DNA from: Cordia subcordata
Lineage: Eukaryota > Streptophyta > Magnoliopsida > Boraginales > Cordiaceae
NCBI GenBank assembly: GCA_028554755.1
Contig: JAPTOF010000008.1
Coordinates: forward strand, 10,558,001 to 10,622,000
Direction of reading: 5' to 3'
DNA length: 64,000 nucleotides
How positions within the stretch are numbered: the stretch's first letter is position 1; every line of letters starts with the position of its first letter. Shown here piece by piece: positions 12,301 through 24,300 of this stretch. The notes below the pieces were generated by a model. That model saw nothing but the letters and a program-made list of their open reading frames with translations. It searched no databases and was not told the origin of the DNA. A program made the translations under genes and the position numbers.

Positions 12301-13276
12301 ATGTTTTCCTAATTAGTCTATCAACTAGTATTTCATAATAACTTGGGCATCACTTACTAATTTAATTTTTGTTCATTGAAATTAAAAAATATATTTTGTA
12401 ATAAAGATTAAGCTACTTTTAGGAGTTCGAGTAGTACCTTAAGCATTGAAACTATCTTTTAAAAGTGATGACTTTTAATCATCTAAATTCATAAAAGGCA
12501 AAAGTTGAGTTGGGAACAGGGGGTTTTAATTTTAAAAAAAAAGAAAAAAAAACTACCTTTAACTTCATTGCCTACTTGGTAGAATTGTCTTATTTAGAAG
12601 TATTTTCTCAATTTTTTTTTCTTTTGTAAAAAAGGAGAAAAGTGTCATTTGGTTAGATATTCTAGTGTTATTCTTCAAAAACAGTTTTAAAAAACTGTTG
12701 CTCAAAAAACAAACCAAAAAAAAAATCTTTCAAATGTTCTCAATGTTTTTTTTTGGTTAATAAAATTAGATTTAGCTTTTATTAATACCAATATCTTTGT
12801 TTCCAAAGCTTTGAACCTTGTTATTTCAGTGACGTAAAAAATAAAAGTCATATACAACCAAATAGGTTTCTTTTTTTTTTTTTGGTTCTCAAAAATTATT
12901 TTAAAACACATTTTCCAAATGTATTTTTTGGGTTAAGTTATTCTAAAAGACATTTCACAAATGCATTCTTTATTTTTTAAAAATTTCTAAAAATTTTTTT
13001 GACTAAAAAAATTCTAAAAATATTTTGAAAAACTTATTTAAAATTCTTTTTTTAGAAACTAAAAACAAAAAAAAAAATCCAAATAGGCTAGCTTCGCCCC
13101 CCCCCCCCCCGGCCCCTTCTTTGGTCAAGGTAGATTTTTACTTTTTACGTCTTTTTTTTTTTTTTCTTTTCTTGGTCAAAGAGGGAGAGGGGAAAAAAAA
13201 AAGAAAAAAAGAATTTTATCCAAAACCCCACTGGTGAGAGTGAATTTCCAGAAGCAAAAGAGAAAGAAGAACAAAA
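9323..13276. other. Long intergenic stretch, no gene seen
   Basis: Low-complexity AT-rich DNA. Contents noted: a diverged direct repeat (about 9449-9500 versus 9680-9735, sharing the pattern aaccacataagg/aaccacacaaga), a short GT microsatellite near 9976-9994, many A/T homopolymers and a C-run at about 13097-13110. No open frame has recognisable family features. Confidence 0.5.
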
Positions 13277-16200
13277 ATGGCAACAATGAAGCAAGGACTT
13301 CTTCTATGGAGTCCTTGCCCACACTTTCTCTCTAAACCCCAAAAACTTGTCAAGCAACACATTTTCAAGGCAACCAAACAGACCCATGAGAGGCTTATCA
13401 ACAAGCAGCAGCAGCCGCCTCAGCACATCACTGCCCCCAAGCTGATCATTCATCTCCAGGTTCCACTTCTCATTTGCCTTTCAAAGACTCTTTATTTCCG
13501 TTATTTTGATTCATGGGTCTGTATATTTTTTTAAATTTTTCTTGATTTCAAGTTTGCTATTATTGTAATTATGGGTTTCTATTTGGCTCATTTGTGGACA
13601 ATGACAGGCTAGTTGAAAGACATTATAGTTATATCAATGGAATAAATAGCTAATCTGCGTGGTAGTGCTACGGTGATAGTGATGAATTTAGCATTCAAAA
13701 ATTGTACAATAATGTGATTAATCTATACAAGCTAGGGATGTGAGGAATAATTGGTGTGGCCCTGAGGCTTCTGATTCAATTTGGGTACATAAATTGCACA
13801 GAGTTTTGGAAGAGAGAGATGGAGAAAGGAGAAGAAATTTACATGTTGTAAACAATATTTGGAGATTTTTATGTTCTAAATAAGTATTCTTGTTTTCACA
13901 AATCACATTTTAGATTGGTAATGATTAGCTGGTGAGTTTGGATATCGGATATAGCGGGGTATATGCCTTGGGAAATCTTCTTATTCCTCTTCTTCAAGGA
14001 GTTTAATGAATTTCGGAACTTGTAATATTGTGCTTGTTTTGTCTAGTAGAAGGAGCTTAGAATGGGACTAGAGAAATCAAAATGCAAATTATTGATTGTT
14101 TATTTCTTTCAGTTTTAAATTGTTGTCTTGGAATTCTACCATGCGAACAGAACCTTGATTTTTATATGAAGTACATATTTCTCAATAAACTTGCATATGT
14201 GGCAGCAGAAATATAAGGATATAAATGTGTTGGTTCAAGCTCAGCATCTTGCCAGTGGTCCTGTAAATAATATGCTCTGTTTTAGCTTCATGTAAGCTGT
14301 AGAAACTAGAAAATATGATTTTTGTCACGTTTAGAGTTACTTAATTTCTAATCCACTAGAGATGCTTACAAAGAGGTTTTTGGTAGAGAAGGATTTTCCC
14401 TTGGCTGAACTTCGTCGTTATTACTTTCGCAGGAGAAATTGGGTATCAGATTCTCATCGATGGCAATAATTGCCACGAGTTCATTGATGTTAACACCACC
14501 TCTCGAAGCTCTGGCAGAAACCTGTGAAGCAGACAACTCTTTTTTCAATATGCCTTTGCTGCTTTTTGTTGCCCTTATTGGGGCCACCGTTGGAGGTTAG
14601 GAAATTCAAATTCATGTGGACTTTGTGTTCTTCGCCTCGTTGTGTTATCAGAAATTTGAATTTAAAATTAGAAATACACAGGTTGGTTAGAGGAAATCTT
14701 TCTTAGAAGCCGTTCTAAAATTTGAATTTAAAATTAGAAAAATACACAAGTTGGTTAGAGGAAATCTTTCTTAGAAACCGTTCTACTTTTGCTGGTTTGT
14801 CTAATGCATGTAATTGTATAAGTTTTAAATATGTCCATTTTTAAGAAAGTAGCGGCCGAGAAAGATGAGAAATGTCTTAGGTGGATGTTTTGTAACATCG
14901 TAAGCCCAAAGGAAGAGTCCATCCCAAAAGACTAGTCTGTTAGGTGAGAGAACCCTTCTAACTTAAGGCTCACTCGCAAGAAAGTGGAAATCATTACATT
15001 CCACCCCCCTTAAAGGGCCGACGCCTACATCGGGCTAGCTAATCGACACTAACCCGTACGGTGGCCCTTTCGAGGCAGTTGCACTCGTCTATCAGTATTT
15101 AGTGTGACTGCACTGCACCTTAATCTAGCCTATAAGCCTCATTTATCGACACTAGCCCGGCGGGAGCCCTTTTCCTGTGGCAGCTGTACTCATCTACTAG
15201 TATTCAGTGTGGCACTTAATTAAACCTTAATTCAGTCTATAGTCTCTCATTCATGGAGCCCACTCTCAGTTGAAGCACTAATATAACAGCTTAAGCCCAA
15301 AGAAAGAGCTCATCTCAAAAGACTAGTCTGTTAGGTAGGAGAACCCCTTGAATTTAATAACCACTTGCAAGGAAGTGGGATTTCCGTACATGTTTCTATG
15401 TTACTTACAGAGTGACATAGGAGATTTACATTTAGAGGCCCTTTTTGGCTTTGCTTATTTGTGGCTTATAAGCACCAAATACTAAAAGAGAGAGAGGGGG
15501 TACTTTTTTCTAGGTGATTATAAAGACCAAAATGAGGCAAGCGAAACGCCCTCTTTGAAGCTTGCTCAATGAGCTACTAAGATATTCAAAATTGAGGGAA
15601 GGGCTATATGTTTATGACAAAACTTCTCAAAAGAAATGTTCAGGACAAATCTCATTTGCAGTTTTTTTTATTGTTGTTGCACTTTGTCTTGGGCCTTGGT
15701 GGAATGATTTGCTTTGTGAATGAAGGCAAACTTCATCAACCAGTTTGCAGCTCAGACTTCCTTGATGTCTTTTGATTATTGTGCAGCAAAACTTCTCTAG
15801 TCCTGTTAGAATAATTTGACATACTGATTGTTGCACACCATCTTCTTGTTTCCATGTTTATTCCTCAAAATAGTTCCAGCGCTTCTTTAGTGTTTCATTT
15901 GCTAGCAATTTTACTCAGGTATTGTGTTTGCAGGACTACTAGCACGACAGAGAAGAGGAGAGCTGCAACGAGTCAATGAACAGCTGCGCCAGATCAATGC
16001 TGCTCTCAGAAGGCAAGCTAAGATTGAATCATATGCACCTAGTTTGAGTTATGCACCTATAGGTGGAAGGATACCAGAAAAAGAAGTAATTGTTGATCCA
16101 AGGAAGGAGGAATTAATATCCCGCCTGAGAAATGGTAAGAATTTCCTCAGAAATCAAGACCTGGAGAAGGCATTCATGGAGTTCAAAGCAGCTCTTGAGC

Positions 16201-17199
16201 TTGCACAGAATCTAAAGGACCCAATAGAAGAAAAGAAGGCTGCTAGGGGGTTGGGTAAGTCATTACTCCGTTCTCATCCTTTTGACCTTTTGTGCGTGGA
16301 GGCCTTATCTGTGTGTTACTTGGTATTGCATGCATGCTGTTGCCCATCGGCCTAATTGTTATGTTTACTTGGTATTGCATGCATGTTCTAGCTGATCGGC
16401 CTGAACTCTTATGTTTACTTCACTAATTTGTGAATGTGGAACACCATTGCTTTTTGTGTTTTGTCAAGCATCTGACCTGCCCGAGACCCTGTATGTGGAG
16501 AAAGTTTTGTGGATCAGATTACCATTTTAATGATTTTTCCAACTCATCTACTCCCAGCATTTTGTATTTTCTTTTTCTCTTTTTCCTAGTCATACATCTC
16601 CAACGTGATCTGATTGGCCGCCTACTGTCACTGGTGTCTTTTATACTTTGCCTTATCATGTAGCACAAGAAATAGAATTATTTACCATGGAATTTCTTTT
16701 CGCTTTTTAAGTAGACATGATCCTTCACATAATAATTCTCCATTCACGTTGCATATTCTTTCAAATTAATCAAAAAAGGTGGATGAACTAGTAGTTCTAT
16801 CTGATGAAAATATTACATTACTCGCTCCCAACAATAACAGAGCGAGTGTATAGTCTTCTCCCCCTCATTTGCAGGCCTGATCTTTTAAGCTTTTCATCAT
16901 TCTGTTTTAACAGAATTTGTGAAGGATCAAAAGACATTCATTCTGTCTTATGTATGGCACACCTACCCACTTTTTTGCTGTCTCTTTGATATTCAGGAGC
17001 ATCACTTCAAAGGCAGGGAAAGTATCGGGAAGCCATCAAGTACCACTCCATGGTTCTGGAGATTTCAAAAAGAGAAGGAGAAGATTCTGGAAACACTGAA
17101 GCTTATGGAGCAATAGCTGATTGTTACACTGAGCTTGGTGATTTGGAGCGAGCTGCAAAATACTATGACGAGTATATTTCCAGGCTACAAGCAGATTGA
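13277..17199 (+). CDS. FLU: FLU, plastid TPR protein repressing tetrapyrrole synthesis (4 exons)
   Basis: Exons read as 13277-13459, 14433-14595, 15934-16254 and 16997-17199, with GT-AG borders and consistent phase. They total 870 nt, or 289 codons plus TGA. Residues 1 to about 70 look like a chloroplast transit peptide. A hydrophobic membrane segment follows at about 101-119 (MPLLLFVALIGATVGG), then a charged coiled-coil-like region (RRGELQRVNEQLRQINAAL). Tetratricopeptide repeats fill about 172-287. In Arabidopsis, FLU is a membrane-bound plastid protein that binds glutamyl-tRNA reductase through its TPRs and stops protochlorophyllide building up in the dark. The EALAETCEADNS block and the TPR region match my recollection of FLU proteins closely. 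Intron 2 contains a TRIM element; introns 2 and 3 also hold short tandem duplications. Confidence 0.93.
14652..14786 (+). repeat. Tandem duplication in FLU intron 2
   Basis: Two nearly identical units of about 65-70 bp, each running from 'atttgaatttaaaattagaa' to 'ccgttct', sit about 55 bp inside the intron's 5' end. Confidence 0.85.
14891..15390 (-). mobile_element. TRIM-type mini LTR retrotransposon in FLU intron 2
   Basis: A 500-bp unit flanked by the exact 5-bp duplication TGTTT (14886-14890 and 15391-15395). Two direct terminal repeats of about 108 bp (14891-14998 and 15282-15390) share 'gactagtctgttaggt'. In minus orientation a purine tract (taaggggggtgg) abuts the LTR at 14998 and a primer-site-like sequence (TTAGTGCTTCAACTGAGAG) follows the other LTR. 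No coding capacity lies between. Short LTRs, short interior and no genes define a TRIM, which depends on another element's proteins. Confidence 0.85.
16313..16420 (+). repeat. Tandem duplication in FLU intron 3
   Basis: Two units of about 52 bp share 'ttacttggtattgcatgcat' and 'atcggcct'. Each carries the palindrome TGCATGCA. Confidence 0.8.
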
Positions 17200-19560
17200 T
17201 CTCTCTCATGAAAGATCTTATGATAATGTGATAAGTATGAATGCTTTGTCTGAGTTCTTTAGATGGCCTAGCAACCAGCCCATCCCTGTGGAACAGATTC
17301 TTCTGAATCCACATACAAAAAGGTGAGTTATAATGTTACTAGATTTCTCGTTTTTAAGTCATCTTCAGATCCCAACCTATCAATCAAGTTTTCAAGAAGT
17401 TGTTACATATTTATGCTATCAACTTCCAGAAAGTGCCCAGCTTTTTGAGGTGTTTAAGTTTCCCTGTAGCTGCTCACAGTTGTGCAGGCAATAACAAGTA
17501 GGAAAGTGTACTGACAAAAAGGATGAAAGATGTATTTGGTTCAATTAATTTGTTGTATCACGTTATCATGCTATGCTTCTTGAGAATATTTTGCTCTAAT
17601 TTCTCAACAATCTACTAGCTCAGATGCAAAAAGCTAAGTAAAAAACCATAGAGACGTAGATGTATCTTATACCATAGGGATTAAGTGAGAGTCATGGGGA
17701 ACTTCTTGTGTAATGCGCCTCAGGAGAGTGGAGGGGTCTGAAGCGATTGAAAGCGCTAATATGCGCAAAGGAAAAGTCTTCCATTCGGTAGTCATTTATC
17801 GGCTTTCCTTTATATCATTTGGACCATCCAACTGTCAAATGGAAGAATTCTTTCATGTGCTTCCTGTGGAAAATGGAACTCACTCTCATAATGTTATGAC
17901 CAAAAAATATTAATAATAAATAACAATTTTTAAATTTAATCGTAAGGAATTTTTGATAATTACCACGAATAGATTAATATAACAAGAAAATGGATGCTTG
18001 CGAGCTCATATGTGGCATTGACTACAAAAATAAGAGGTTAAATTTTGTGTAGCATACATTGTCTTGCATTGTGGGGAATTCAAAAGCTGCAACTCTTCTT
18101 TCTTTTCTGTAACTGTGTAAGAGAGGTGCAAAGAATTCTTGGTCCTGGTCAAAAGACTCCCCATTTCAAGTTTCCACTGAAGTTGAATAAAGAAAAAGAC
18201 AGATGGTTTCCTCATTTCCACGCCAGCTCAGAAAAGCTGAAATTAGAATCCCTCCTAGGCTAAAGTTTACCAGAGCTCTCCGTAATTTACTATTAGTGCA
18301 TAGCATTTTTTTTGGCATCAAAAGTCGCTCATCAAACACCTGCGATGCCAAACGTCCTTCATCATGCCCATGTAGTAAGCGAAAATTAGCACACATATTC
18401 CTTACTATCTAAAATAACGTTCCTTTTAACTGTAAGTGTAGAATATGTACAGAACTTACAACTGATTGAGATAGTATTTTAGGGGAATTTTCAAGGGTAA
18501 AAATGTCCATATTTAACAGTTGCAAGCTCAGCGCATTATTCTACACTTCCCCTTACCACCATCGCACTAACATTTAAGAACTATCGTTATTTCATTGCAA
18601 TTATGTTATTCGTTTACCACCATCGGATTCTCTTGTAATTTGTAAGATCCAATTCGGGAAAAGCTCCCACCCAGAATTCAAAAACAACACACGTACTCTT
18701 TTTTCTCAACTTTCTTTTGCAGACATTCAATTGGGCCATCCGGGGGAAATTCTGATTCCAGCGAAAGAAACAAGTAGGGCAAGAGAGTTGCCTAGAAAGA
18801 AAAAGTTTGATAAGAAGAGTATCTCATTTTCTTGTCTCCTTTTGTTTCTCTCAGTCCCAATCGTCTTACAACAATCACTCTATCCACTTCCTCCGTGCAG
18901 GCCCCACCACAAAGACTTTCTTTTGACTGAACAATTTTGTCTTGATCAAACTCATATTTTTGGTACTCAATTTCTCAAACATGCCCAAAAAAATTATATA
19001 ACCTATCTCTCTTCAAGTTTATGATCTTTGTTTAACTCCTTTTGAGTCCACTATATCTCTCTCACATCGTATAACTTTTATAAGTATCGTATGTTTTAAC
19101 TGATGTCTTGCTAATTATCTTCTAGTACATTTAAGTCATAACCTTCATACGTTTTATTCATTCTAAACTAAACCAACGATCTTACTAGTTGTCTTCTAAT
19201 ACATTCAAGTCATTTTAATCGATCTTATTGACTACCCCGACTCTTCTCTAATCATCTCATTTTTAATTTTGCCTTTCCTGCCATGGCCACTTGTATTGCA
19301 AATAAGAAATGCATGGACTATCTATTGGTCCAGTTTTCTAGTTTGGCTCACTCATTCACGTTTTCAATGCAGGCGGGAGCTAAAAGCTTTGTTAATTGGT
19401 CCACACTCAACTCAACTGTACCGAATTAATAAGCACGCAATGTCACGCAACAGCAAAAGTTTTCACATTAGACAAGGCAAGCAAAGACCAAACCGTTAAA
19501 CCACACCCCTTGTCTTGACCAGCTTTGTCTTTTCCTTGTTTCTCCTCTGCCTCTCTCCAT
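17200..19560. other. FLU 3' region and intergenic DNA, no gene seen
   Basis: The first few hundred bases after the FLU stop are probably 3' UTR. Short open frames at 17713-17913, 18203-18412 and 18731-19024 have no recognisable domain and are not called. Confidence 0.5.
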
Positions 19561-19569
19561 CTTTCAAAT

Positions 19570-19980
19570 TAGACCACCCTCCTATCCTCCCTGCACCCCC
19601 TTTTGTCCTGGGCGTGCGCGCACGCACGGGCACGCACGCCACCTTCACTTGTGATGTCCATAAATACTATCTAAGAAACCAACAAATATCCCTCCCCTCC
19701 CTTTCCTTCCAGGCGAGCACGCACGCGTGCACGCATTATGTTCTTTTGTAATGTCCATAAATACCACCTAAGATATCAGCAATTACCCCCTCCCTCCTCC
19801 CTGGCTCGTGAGGGCACACGCCCGCACATATACCCCACCTTTGCTTGTGAATGCTAATAACTAACACCTAAGATATCACATCTGCCTCAATCCATCTTTC
19901 ATATTCCAACCTCCCTCCCTCCCTCCCTCCCTCCCTTCCCGGCTCCTGAGCACGTGCGCACCCGCACTGCACACACCATC
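19570..19980 (+). repeat. Imperfect ~100-bp tandem repeat upstream of the 19993 gene
   Basis: About four diverged units. Each has a C-rich 'cctccctccc' part, a CG-rich run such as 'gcgcacgcacgggcacgcac', then 'ttgtgatgtccataaatac' and 'ctaagatatca'. The fourth unit holds an expanded CCCT run (about 19910-19937). The repeat runs to within a few bases of the start codon, so it forms the promoter and 5' UTR. ATAAATAC in each unit could serve as a TATA-like element. Confidence 0.75.
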
Positions 19981-19992
19981 TTCTCCAGGAAA

Positions 19993-20382
19993 ATGAGCAG
20001 AAGGGTATACTTCAGTCCTGATATTCATGATCACAAGCAAACTATCTACCACAAGAAGTATACCGCTGGTACTAAAGTTGGTGGAAACAAGAAGAAAATT
20101 ACTGGAAAATGGAGTTTCAGGGTCCCTAGAAGCTCAGGCTACTATTATTCACCAGTGAGATTTCTAAAGCGTGTGGCAGCCAAGGTAGCAAGAATTGTGC
20201 GTCTAACAGCATCTAACAGAAAGAGGTCTTCGTGTAGAGTTTCTTCAGCTTGCTTGGCAAAGTCACGATCTTATGCAGAAACACTCGATTCACAAAGGGC
20301 TGAAGCTATAGAGGACTGCATCGAATTCTTGAATTCTTCTTCATCTCTACAAAGATCAAATTCAGTTTCAAGTTCTTGTTAG
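19993..20382 (+). CDS. Small plant-specific basic protein ('Josephin-like' in databases)
   Basis: A single-exon frame of 129 codons. The ATG at 19993 is preferred over the upstream ATG at 19954 because relatives begin with MS(R/K)RVxFSPD, here MSRRVYFSPDIHD; the 13 codons before it come from the tandem repeat. The protein is small and very basic in its first 85 residues, with the conserved patterns TKVGGNKKK, WSFRVPRSS and YSPVRFLKR. An acidic turn follows (SQRAEAIEDCIEFLN), then a serine-rich end (SSSSLQRSNSVSSSC). I recognise the family from plant proteomes, where it is often labelled Josephin-like. No cysteine-protease core is visible, so that label should not be read as function. The role is unknown. 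Confidence 0.85.
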   Translation: MSRRVYFSPDIHDHKQTIYHKKYTAGTKVGGNKKKITGKWSFRVPRSSGYYYSPVRFLKRVAAKVARIVRLTASNRKRSSCRVSSACLAKSRSYAETLDSQRAEAIEDCIEFLNSSSSLQRSNSVSSSC

Positions 20383-21380
20383 AATATTCTCCCTCCCTCC
20401 TTTTTTTTTTCTTTTTTTCTCTCTCTCGAAACCGTGGAATTTGTCGTGCAAATCAATAGGACGTAGTAATTGATTTGAATTTTCTCTCTTTTGCTAAGTC
20501 GGCAAGTAATCATTTTGTTGATTTGAATATTGCTGTGTATAAACCTTCTGAAGAGTGCTTGACGTGCTAGCATGTAGTGAACTAGATACAGAAAATATAG
20601 GGAATATTGAATGGTCACACACAGTTGATAGTGAAGTTAAGCTTCCTTGTGTATCTGCGTTTTCTCAGCTAGTCTAATTGTTGAAAAGCAATCAAAGAGA
20701 AATTATTCGCTATTGTTGATTAACAATACCCCGAATATATGTTGTACTCTAATATTTGACGTGAACCTTTTAATTCGTGCATGAACTTAAGATTGTGTAA
20801 CATTGTTAGTCATTCCCCAAATTTTGTCCAAAATTCATTGTTTCTGGCGCAAGAGTTCATGAAGATATTACAGACGCGTGCCAAATACGTCAAATTTTGG
20901 ACGAAATTTGGAATGAGGACAAACTGTATCACACTATCATAAGTCCTAAGATTAAAACATTGGAGACTAAGTTATTTTCTAAGCTACGGTTAAGAGACAA
21001 TACAAGACCACAAGATTATCAACACGCTTCGTGCCTTGAAAGAAGCAGAAGGCTTACTAATCAGAAAGTTCCACAAGATGTCTAGCAGTTGGTCGCCTAA
21101 AACAAAACATCAACACCATAAATGAAGACCAACTGTGTAAAGGAAGTAGGAAGGCAAACTACCATTCTCTACTTTGACCAGTATGAACCAAAATCAAATG
21201 CTGTGTAATACACAATTCATTTTTCTGTCATGATGGTTAACAAGGCTAAGTCCAAAAGTAAAATTCTAAATTTCACAGATCATACGGGAACAAAGCGACC
21301 CTTCTCTTGGATAACACTAATATCAGCTTAACAAAATTCCATTACGCAAAAAATTGGAAAAGAATATTATCCTTATCATA
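20383..21380. other. Intergenic, no gene seen
   Basis: 3' flanks of two convergent genes. A short inverted repeat at about 20819-20915 pairs 'attttgtccaaaattc' with 'caaattttggacgaaatttg'. Nothing coding was recognised. Confidence 0.45.
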
Positions 21381-24300
21381 TCAAGCTGGGCCGATGGAGA
21401 GCTTCTCAAACTCTTGGGTTCCATGACTTGAAGCTTTCTTCATTTCCAGAGCTCGCTTATATGGGGGTGCAATGGGAGGTTGTACTGGATCCAGGCTTTG
21501 ATAAGTTCCATTTTCGTCTTTAGGAAGTGGATATGAGCGGTCTGAATCATACCCACTAAGATCTCCACAAGCAAGAAATGGTATATACACCTTATTTGGC
21601 CCTTCTAACCAGCCACTACTGCAATCTGCTATGGAAATACATATTATTAATAAAACTAAGAAACACACATTTGATAAATTACATTGCACCATATAGAAAA
21701 GGATTTCAGAAGCATGCCGTATCACTTAATCAAAATAGAATCAGGAACAACTCAAAAAATAATCTAGTAGACAAGAATTAGCAAGTGAACATTACCCAGA
21801 TCATCTGCACCAGATGGACTTCCAACCTTTTCAAGTAGGCGATGCAAATCTTTCTCATTAAACCCATCAGGGGGAGAATAATTCTCACAAACTGCAAATG
21901 CCTCTGCAAAAAGGAAATATTCAAGGATAAGCCTAAAGAAATAAAGAGTTTTCATGGCTTTGCCGATCTCCAACAAACACAAGCAAAAATAACAAGAAGA
22001 TATTCGCAAGCAACTGACACCAGATCCTCTCTCAACATTGCATTTGATTTCTGTTAGATATAATAAAACTGGATGAGACCAAATCACAAGTGAAAATTAA
22101 AGAAATCCAGCTCCTCACCTATACTTGAATTACGGCTGCTTTTTGGCTTTGCAAAAGTCACATCTGTAAAAAATAGTTTTAGCTGCAATATAAAAGGCAA
22201 ACATCAATGACTCCTTAGAGGTTACAAACTATAAAGTTCTTGTTATGCATAGCATAGCAATTTGTAAATCAGAAGTCCAAGAAACACTGCCATCTCTTTC
22301 ACTTTAACGACAATTACTGTTAAGTATAAGGTAATCCTTATTTGATATTAGCAGATATGTAACTGAAGCTAGCAAAACAATCTACATAGATTAACAGAAG
22401 ACCAAAAAGGTTATGACATCTCAACAGAAGTGTCAAGTAATAAATAAATGCAACTGATATCATCAACAAATATTCTGAGTAGATGCTCTTTCTTTTCCTG
22501 AATATGTAGGACATAGGGTAAACTATGGCTTCTTACAAGTGTTCAGTACGAATACAGGGAGTTTAGGCATGACTTTTTAAGCCTTTCAGATTCTTTATTG
22601 AGCCTGTGAGATGAAAGCAAGACATCCATATAATTTCACTGATTACTGATGTATATAACTAATTAATTAGGATGCCACAAAGCTGGCAAAGTAACAATTG
22701 AAGAAAATGGAAGACATCGAGTCAGCGTATTTGAAATGTCCCTTTATGAAAAACCTCAATCAGGCAATCTTTGGTACAACACAAATTAGAAGCTAGAGAA
22801 ATGATAGATCATTGATTAATATTACAGAATCAAGAATGCTCAAACCTATGTTTTCTGAATTCGAGCAAGACTTAGTAAGCACCATCAGACTTGAGAAAAT
22901 AGATGTTACTTTTCTTCTCTGCCGAATATAAATATTTTAAAGCAGATATGACACATGATATGAGGTTTCTTTTGATAATACTTTACAATGTAAGAGCATC
23001 TAATGTAAAATAAGAACTTCATGCTTATCTTACAATTTTAAGAATTGATAATTAAGCACCTCATCGATGACAGCTAAGCATAAAATTTGACAAAGCTGCA
23101 AAGGCCTGGAGGAAGGGAGAAATTAATTAACTCGAAGAGGCTTCTTCTAAGTAATCAGCTAATAACGCGTAACTAGTTAAAATCCTGATTGCCAATCTCA
23201 TATAGCAAAAAGGAAAGATGTTCAAACCTTAAATATGCTCAAACAACAGAAAACAAAATTCAGATCCACAGATAACTAAAATATTCCAATATACACAAAC
23301 ACATACTACTTTTCAACTTTTCATGTTCTGTTTTACTCTTTCCCTTTCCTTTATGTTCTGTGGGTGAAGGAGAGGTTCATTTGGGCATTTATTTGTCAAT
23401 ATTGCTCAAACGTATGGAACTAACCTGACAGTAAAGGAGGCTGGTGTCTTTTCCTCGAAAGATCTTTGCAATAAACTTCCCACCTCTTTTTAGTATTTGT
23501 GTAACTATTGTTAGACCCTGCAAACAAGTTTAGTGTACATTGGTGTAAATAGAATTACATATTATAAAAAGGATTTAGAGATGATCTTCTCTTCTCATAA
23601 CAGGAGAGGACTATGGAGTGAACTTTCAAGGAAATGCAGAGAGTCAAAGATGAAGATGTCAAAGATGAAGATGTAACGGTTGTAATTCTTCTAGACCTCA
23701 TATTACCAACAGCTCACTCCAGAATGACTTCAAGTTTTTCTATCAACCTTTTTGCCAAGAAAGCATTTGTATGGCAGGCAAAGTAATATTATAAGGAAAG
23801 ATTACAAGGCAAGATGAAAAGTTACCGATGCATAATTTCACACATTATAGAAGGAAAAGAACCAAATGTTAGTAATTTCTATTAAAGGAGTGTGATTCTA
23901 GAGAAGGAGCTGAACACTGACCGCCAGTATGAGTTGGGACTGAACAAATTCGTCCATGTCATGGAGTCCAGTTACTGCAACAAAAACAAGTGTAAACAAC
24001 TTGATACAGAGAATAGACATAGGAGGATGATATTCTTGGGTTGAGATCATCTGTTGTGCTCACCATCAGGTGCACCATCACATACAACAAGGTCAGCTTT
24101 GCATCCATCAAAATGTCTAATAACCTGACCGAAAAGAAAGGAAACAGCAATCTTAATATCATTTGACCATAGCTGAATTAAAGAATCACAAATTGGCTTT
24201 CAACATAAACCAAAATTGCATATTGCTGGCATACGGCCAAGCTCTCTCTATATGCAAGGAGAAGAGGAGGATCGGTAATTCACTCCTTGTCCTCAATCCT

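Noticed and set aside
18731..19024. 97-codon frame between FLU and the small basic protein gene
   Set aside because: No conserved pattern seen and no splice continuation that makes a known protein.
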